Positions 60,021 to 64,000 of a stretch of 64,000 bases of DNA are shown here, piece by piece. Location of the stretch: NCBI GenBank assembly GCA_905331475.1, contig CAJNYU010003311.1, positions 62,001 through 126,000 on the forward strand. Direction: 5' to 3'. Below the pieces are notes generated by a model. The model ran no database searches and was not told where the DNA came from. It saw only the letters and a program-made list of their open reading frames with translations. The position numbers were made by a program, and so were the translations under genes. Each line of letters begins with the position of its first letter. Position 1 is the stretch's first letter. Origin of the DNA: Rotaria socialis (taxonomy: Eukaryota > Rotifera > Eurotatoria > Philodinida > Philodinidae).

Positions 60021-61689
60021 GTCAGTTTATGTTCAACTTTTAAGTTCTTAAAATAAATAAAATAAAAGTAGAAAATATATGTAGGAGATTTTCAAGCATT
60101 TATTTTATTTGTATTGTATGAAATCTATCGATAATTGAAGTTGATAGATGACAACATTTTTACATGCGATATTTATATCTATAGCATTGTATATTTTTGC
60201 GAGCTACTTCACAATAATTAAACATTAGACTAGACACGAACGTTGCCAGAAGAGTTTGGCAATCTTTTTTCTAAGTAGTTTTAGCTTCAGTGCAAATGTT
60301 CTATGTAATGTTATTGGGTTTCATTAATGAATTTGGTCCAACGAGAATTTTATTACATCTAATTCGAAGTTCGAACTAGGTATGCTAAATCTTTTGAGTT
60401 AATTGTTTTACAGTTTATGATTTCCGGGTTCTATTGTTAGATATGTTTCATGAGTACAAGAGTATTGTGAAGTATTCAGTCTATAGTTTCTCTCTATAGG
60501 CTTTCTATTATTCGTGATCGTATCGATTTATTAAACACAAATACTCACTTTTTATACTTGTAAAAATGCAAGCTTTGCTATTGAAGTTTTCAAACGCTAT
60601 TAAGATTCATGTAAAATAGTCATAAAAAGCATCTGGTTAATATTACGCTTATAGTGACTACTATTAAGATAATGAATAAAACAGAGATGGAGCGCGATTC
60701 TCTCAACTTTCGACCAAAGTTCATAGAATCCTTTTTGTCATCATTCTATCGATGAGCGGTACGAATATTGAATAATCTTGTTACTGCCTTGCATGACAAA
60801 CTTCTCGAGAAGATGATCGATTAGTGTATTAATTCTTTCAAAAAAATTATTTTAATTTTAAAACAAATGATCATCAAGATTTCTTAATAGCATAATTCCA
60901 GTACTGAGTATGCATTATAGGTTCTTTCATTAATCTCACTTATTCCTCAACTAAACTGGCTCTGTTTATTCAAAAAATATATTACTATAGATTAAGGCCT
61001 AGTAGCGTAAGAAAAAATGAATTCAAATATATATAATCTCTAAAGTAAAAATATCTTTCTTACCTCTGCAACCGAATATTGTCGTTTGATTGCAAGACTT
61101 TCTTTTCTTCTGCAGATTTTTTTCCCAGTAAATATTTGCACAGAAAAGAAAAGAATCAAAGTGGTCTAAGTTTCCCTCTAATGTTTTTTTATTGATATGT
61201 TCGTTCTGTAAAAATATGAGTAATACAACGAACTCTTTTTTTCTTATGAATATATGTGCACTTTGAAATGTCCAAGTTAATTAATCGACTAAATCTATAA
61301 ATTATTACTAGAAAGAAGAAACAGAACTTGACATTTCATTTTTTTAATTAAATAACAACTGGGTAAAAGAAACATTACCAATTTGTCGAACGACAGAAAA
61401 TTGGCGTATGCACTTCCTTTTCCCTTCTGGCAACACTGCAATACGTGTAAATAGTATTATTTCGTTTTGTTGCATTGAAAAGAATATCTTGCCAACAAAC
61501 ATCAAGAATTAATAATGCTGAGAGAAAACAGCATTGAACAACTGTTTTATAGATTATCGAATAATATTCAATACGGTATTTATTGCTTGATTTTGATCGT
61601 ACTTAAACAAATTTCAGTGTTGGATTGCTTGTTATGAGCGAGGGGGTGAAAGCGAAGTAGAAAGAAGCATCAATTTAGAGTTAATTGGT
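60021..61689. other. Gene-free AT-rich stretch
   Basis: No coding exon, RNA gene or repeat recognised. Confidence 0.55.
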
Positions 61690-63405
61690 TTATACAGATG
61701 TTTTTAAAATAAAGAATTCCATTAAAATGAATGACCATGTTAAACTGAGTTTGATTGAAATCGACAAAATCGGGCAATTGAGATCCGATGTCCAATCGTC
61801 ACTGCCGACCCAGTGTTTGCATATAAATAGGCCTTGTGGATCAACTACTTGTTTGATGGACTTGAGTCGATCATACATAGCTTGCGAACCAAAATATCTC
61901 TGCTTCCAATTAGGTTCATTTGGATCGGCTTCATTCAAATCGGAATCAAATAGTGCATTATTTGATAGAGTATCTAAGATTTGTATACGAGAAGTAATAT
62001 CTGCAGCAATCAATTTTTGAGTTTCCATAGAGGTGTTGTCTGCCCAATCCTGACCATAGACTACATGACTTATTAATAGACTTGTTGCTTTTGTGCTTAT
62101 ATGTTTCATTTGTAAAAATAATTTTGCTTGATCATCCGGTCGATAGCGAACGACTGTGTCAGGAATAAGACGTGATCCAAGTAGCATATTATATCTATTA
62201 GGATCAGATGGAGTCAATGCAAGCTTGTATGCCTCATAGAACGATGGTATGAACGCTGTAGTCTTTGCTGAAAAAACTAAATCTGTATTGTTATTCTGAA
62301 ATTCGGAGAATGTTGCGTTTCCAATGTTGAGTTCTCCATTGGGCCAAATATATTTCATAGAAATCTTGTGATCTCCCATAGATATATATCCAGCACAGCC
62401 ATCATCTGCTAATTTTGGTAAAAATGGAACAAAATCTCGAATCAATGTAACATACCGAGTCTCATTAGATGCTTCTATACTAAGTAGAATACTGATGATA
62501 TAGGGCGATGAGAATGTTCTCAAAACAACAGAAAGTACAACATCATGTGTACCACCAGCTCCACCACTCAATGCATAGAACAAGTCACTATTTTGGCATG
62601 GGCTTACAATTTTACGCTGTCCATCCGCAGTAACCACGCCATATTCGAGTACTTGATCAACATCCAAACCTTTCCACAATGGCAATAGACTATGGCCACC
62701 ACCTTGTAAAAATCCACCGGTATCCCCTACAGAGTTACAAGATCCACTAATTGCTGTCAAATTGTATTTAGAAAATCATTTGTAAACTTCATCCCACTGA
62801 ACACCTGCACCTAGACGAACTTCATTCGTCACATTAGCAGAACCACAAGAGGAATATTGCGGGATCAATGGCATGTTCTTCATATAATGAAGCCGTAAAA
62901 GAAATGATCCCGGTGCTGTCGATCGGCCAAGGATATCGTGACCTGTTGTTTTGATAACTAAACGAAGATTGTATTTTGCAGCGAATTTTATCGTTGCTTG
63001 AACATATTCAGGCAACGTTGCATTAACAGCAATTACAGGCACAGAAATTTGATGACATGAAGAATTCAAATTGTATATAGAACATTAAGTATTTTTACAA
63101 TTATAATATTGCACAGCACCCAATTGTTCGCTACGCCATTTTGAATTTATCCAGTTAGTATACGCTATTGCACACGCCTCCATATTGAATTGATCCAGAG
63201 TACACGAGGCCGCTGATGGACGAGGTAAAACTAGACATCCATTTATAGAATCATTAAGTAGTTGCCAAGATGTTGAATCATTCGAAAGACAACGGCAAAT
63301 ACTACCTTAAAACATAGAGATACACAGCATAAATTAGTATAATACAATAGATCTACCAGTAACAGCGTAGTATTGACTTAGAACCACAATGATAAATAAG
63401 AACAT
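61690..63405 (-). pseudogene. Secreted FAD-linked oxidase of the berberine-bridge/VAO type with two in-frame stops
   Basis: Exon 63357-63405 encodes a signal peptide (MFLFIIVVLSQYYAVT). A 51-nt GT-AG intron leads to a second exon running in one frame from 63305 to 61690 (555 codons in all). Features in order: a Cys-rich N-part (CRCLS ... SEQLGAVQYYNC); the FAD-binding type 4 domain with TTGHD carrying the likely flavin-linking His (codon at 62938-62940) and SGSCNSVGDTGG carrying the second linking Cys (62737-62739); GGGHSLL; a SGGAGGTHDVVLSV segment; and a C-terminal BBE domain (YDRLKSIKQVVDPQGLF, GSDDW). Such enzymes oxidise alkaloids, sugars or other small molecules with O2. The frame is interrupted by TAA at 63085-63087 and TGA at 62776-62778, so no full protein is expected. 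The family is mainly fungal and plant, so acquisition by horizontal transfer is likely (inference). Confidence 0.8.
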
Positions 63406-64000
63406 CGTATTCTCAACTTATGAGTATTTACAAAAAAGTACCTATCGTGATGAAATTAATTGGATTTACGTAGGACTTGTTGCTGTCTACGTCAAACATG
63501 ATTATTCATCATTTTTAACGTGATTACATAAACACTCGAAAGATTATACACGAAGTATAGTCTAATACAAAAGAAATATCACATGTACCCGTAATATACG
63601 AGACTCGTATTGTAGCTTATGTTCTTGACTCATATAAATCTGTGATAATAAACAATATTGTATCATTATTCCCAATCATTTATGATGATAAAACATGATT
63701 TATGAATGTTAATGTAGTACTTTGTCAATGTGTATGCAAATAAGATCCCTAGGGCGAAACTCACAACCGCAGCACGATACTTCATATCATGCATATTTTA
63801 GATTACAAGAGAATATTTTAGAGTACTTTAACGTAACTTTAGGTACATAGATGTACTGATTTGCACTTTTATTGATTGGATTTAAACTATACAAGCACAA
63901 TAGCAAAACAAAGATTTAACTTCAGATTCTTGTTCATTAGATGAAATCTATATGGAAATCTATTAATTAATTTTAATTTACAAAATATCATTTCCTGGCG
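63406..64000. other. Upstream region of the FAD oxidase relic
   Basis: AT-rich with no recognised exon on either strand up to the window edge. Confidence 0.5.

Noticed and set aside
61685-62020. Plus-strand open frame over the FAD oxidase
   Set aside because: It is the antisense shadow of a recognised coding sequence and has no domain of its own.
62776-62778. TGA in the FAD oxidase as a selenocysteine codon
   Set aside because: A second stop (TAA) also interrupts the frame, the position is not a catalytic Cys, and no SECIS-like structure was noticed downstream.

Overview
The window looks like a piece of a bdelloid rotifer genome of the Adineta/Rotaria type. It is very AT-rich, and its genes have many short (about 50-170 nt) GT-AG introns. 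The protein content is typical of bdelloids: an ADP-ribosyltransferase fused to leucine-rich repeats, a long PLAT-repeat protein, D8C/uromodulin-like and rhodopsin-like receptor families, and fungal-looking intronless genes. Short TGTGGG-type repeats match the telomeric unit reported for Adineta vaga. The genus is an inference; the sequence alone does not fix the species.

Layout. 1-3.2 kb: 3' part of a secreted cysteine-rich protein (antistasin-like repeats plus thyroglobulin type-1 modules). 3.4-4.4 kb: a broken, unrecognised minus-strand gene. 4.4-11.3 kb: gene-poor AT-rich DNA with a few possible micro-ORFs, the best a 39-residue membrane peptide at 7980. 11.3-14.3 kb: a 13-exon equilibrative nucleoside transporter. 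14.9-19.6 kb: two tandem paralogous type II membrane glycosyltransferase-like genes, one intronless and one with three exons. 19.6-27.3 kb: a second gene-poor stretch. 27.3-37.3 kb: an ARMH1 orthologue converging tail-to-tail on a 19-exon, 13-domain PLAT (LOXHD1-like) gene. 37.3-45.8 kb: a repeat island of palindromic elements, a nested TIR element, a decayed SWIM/MULE transposase, an internally deleted GPCR and an inverted pair of telomere-like repeats. 46-48.4 kb: a tentative two-exon gene and a D8C-domain membrane protein with a frameshifted end. 48.4-57.2 kb: repeats (a hAT-like MITE with a perfect 8-bp target duplication, two CCCAGG elements, a 1.3-kb inverted-repeat structure) around an intronless fungal-type MFS transporter. 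58.6-60.0 kb: the ART-LRR gene. 61.7-63.4 kb: a fungal/plant-type covalent-FAD oxidase with a signal peptide but two in-frame stops.

The genes do not form an obvious pathway. Core metazoan genes (ENT, ARMH1, PLAT protein) alternate with accessory ones. Several accessory genes are probably horizontally acquired (MFS, FAD oxidase), and several are freshly broken. The most unusual structure is a set of 120-380 bp elements with CCCA(G/T)G...C(A/C)(T/C)GGG-type termini. Each is filled with its own short CG-containing word in both orientations. One copy interrupts the transposase relic so that removing it and one TT restores the reading frame.
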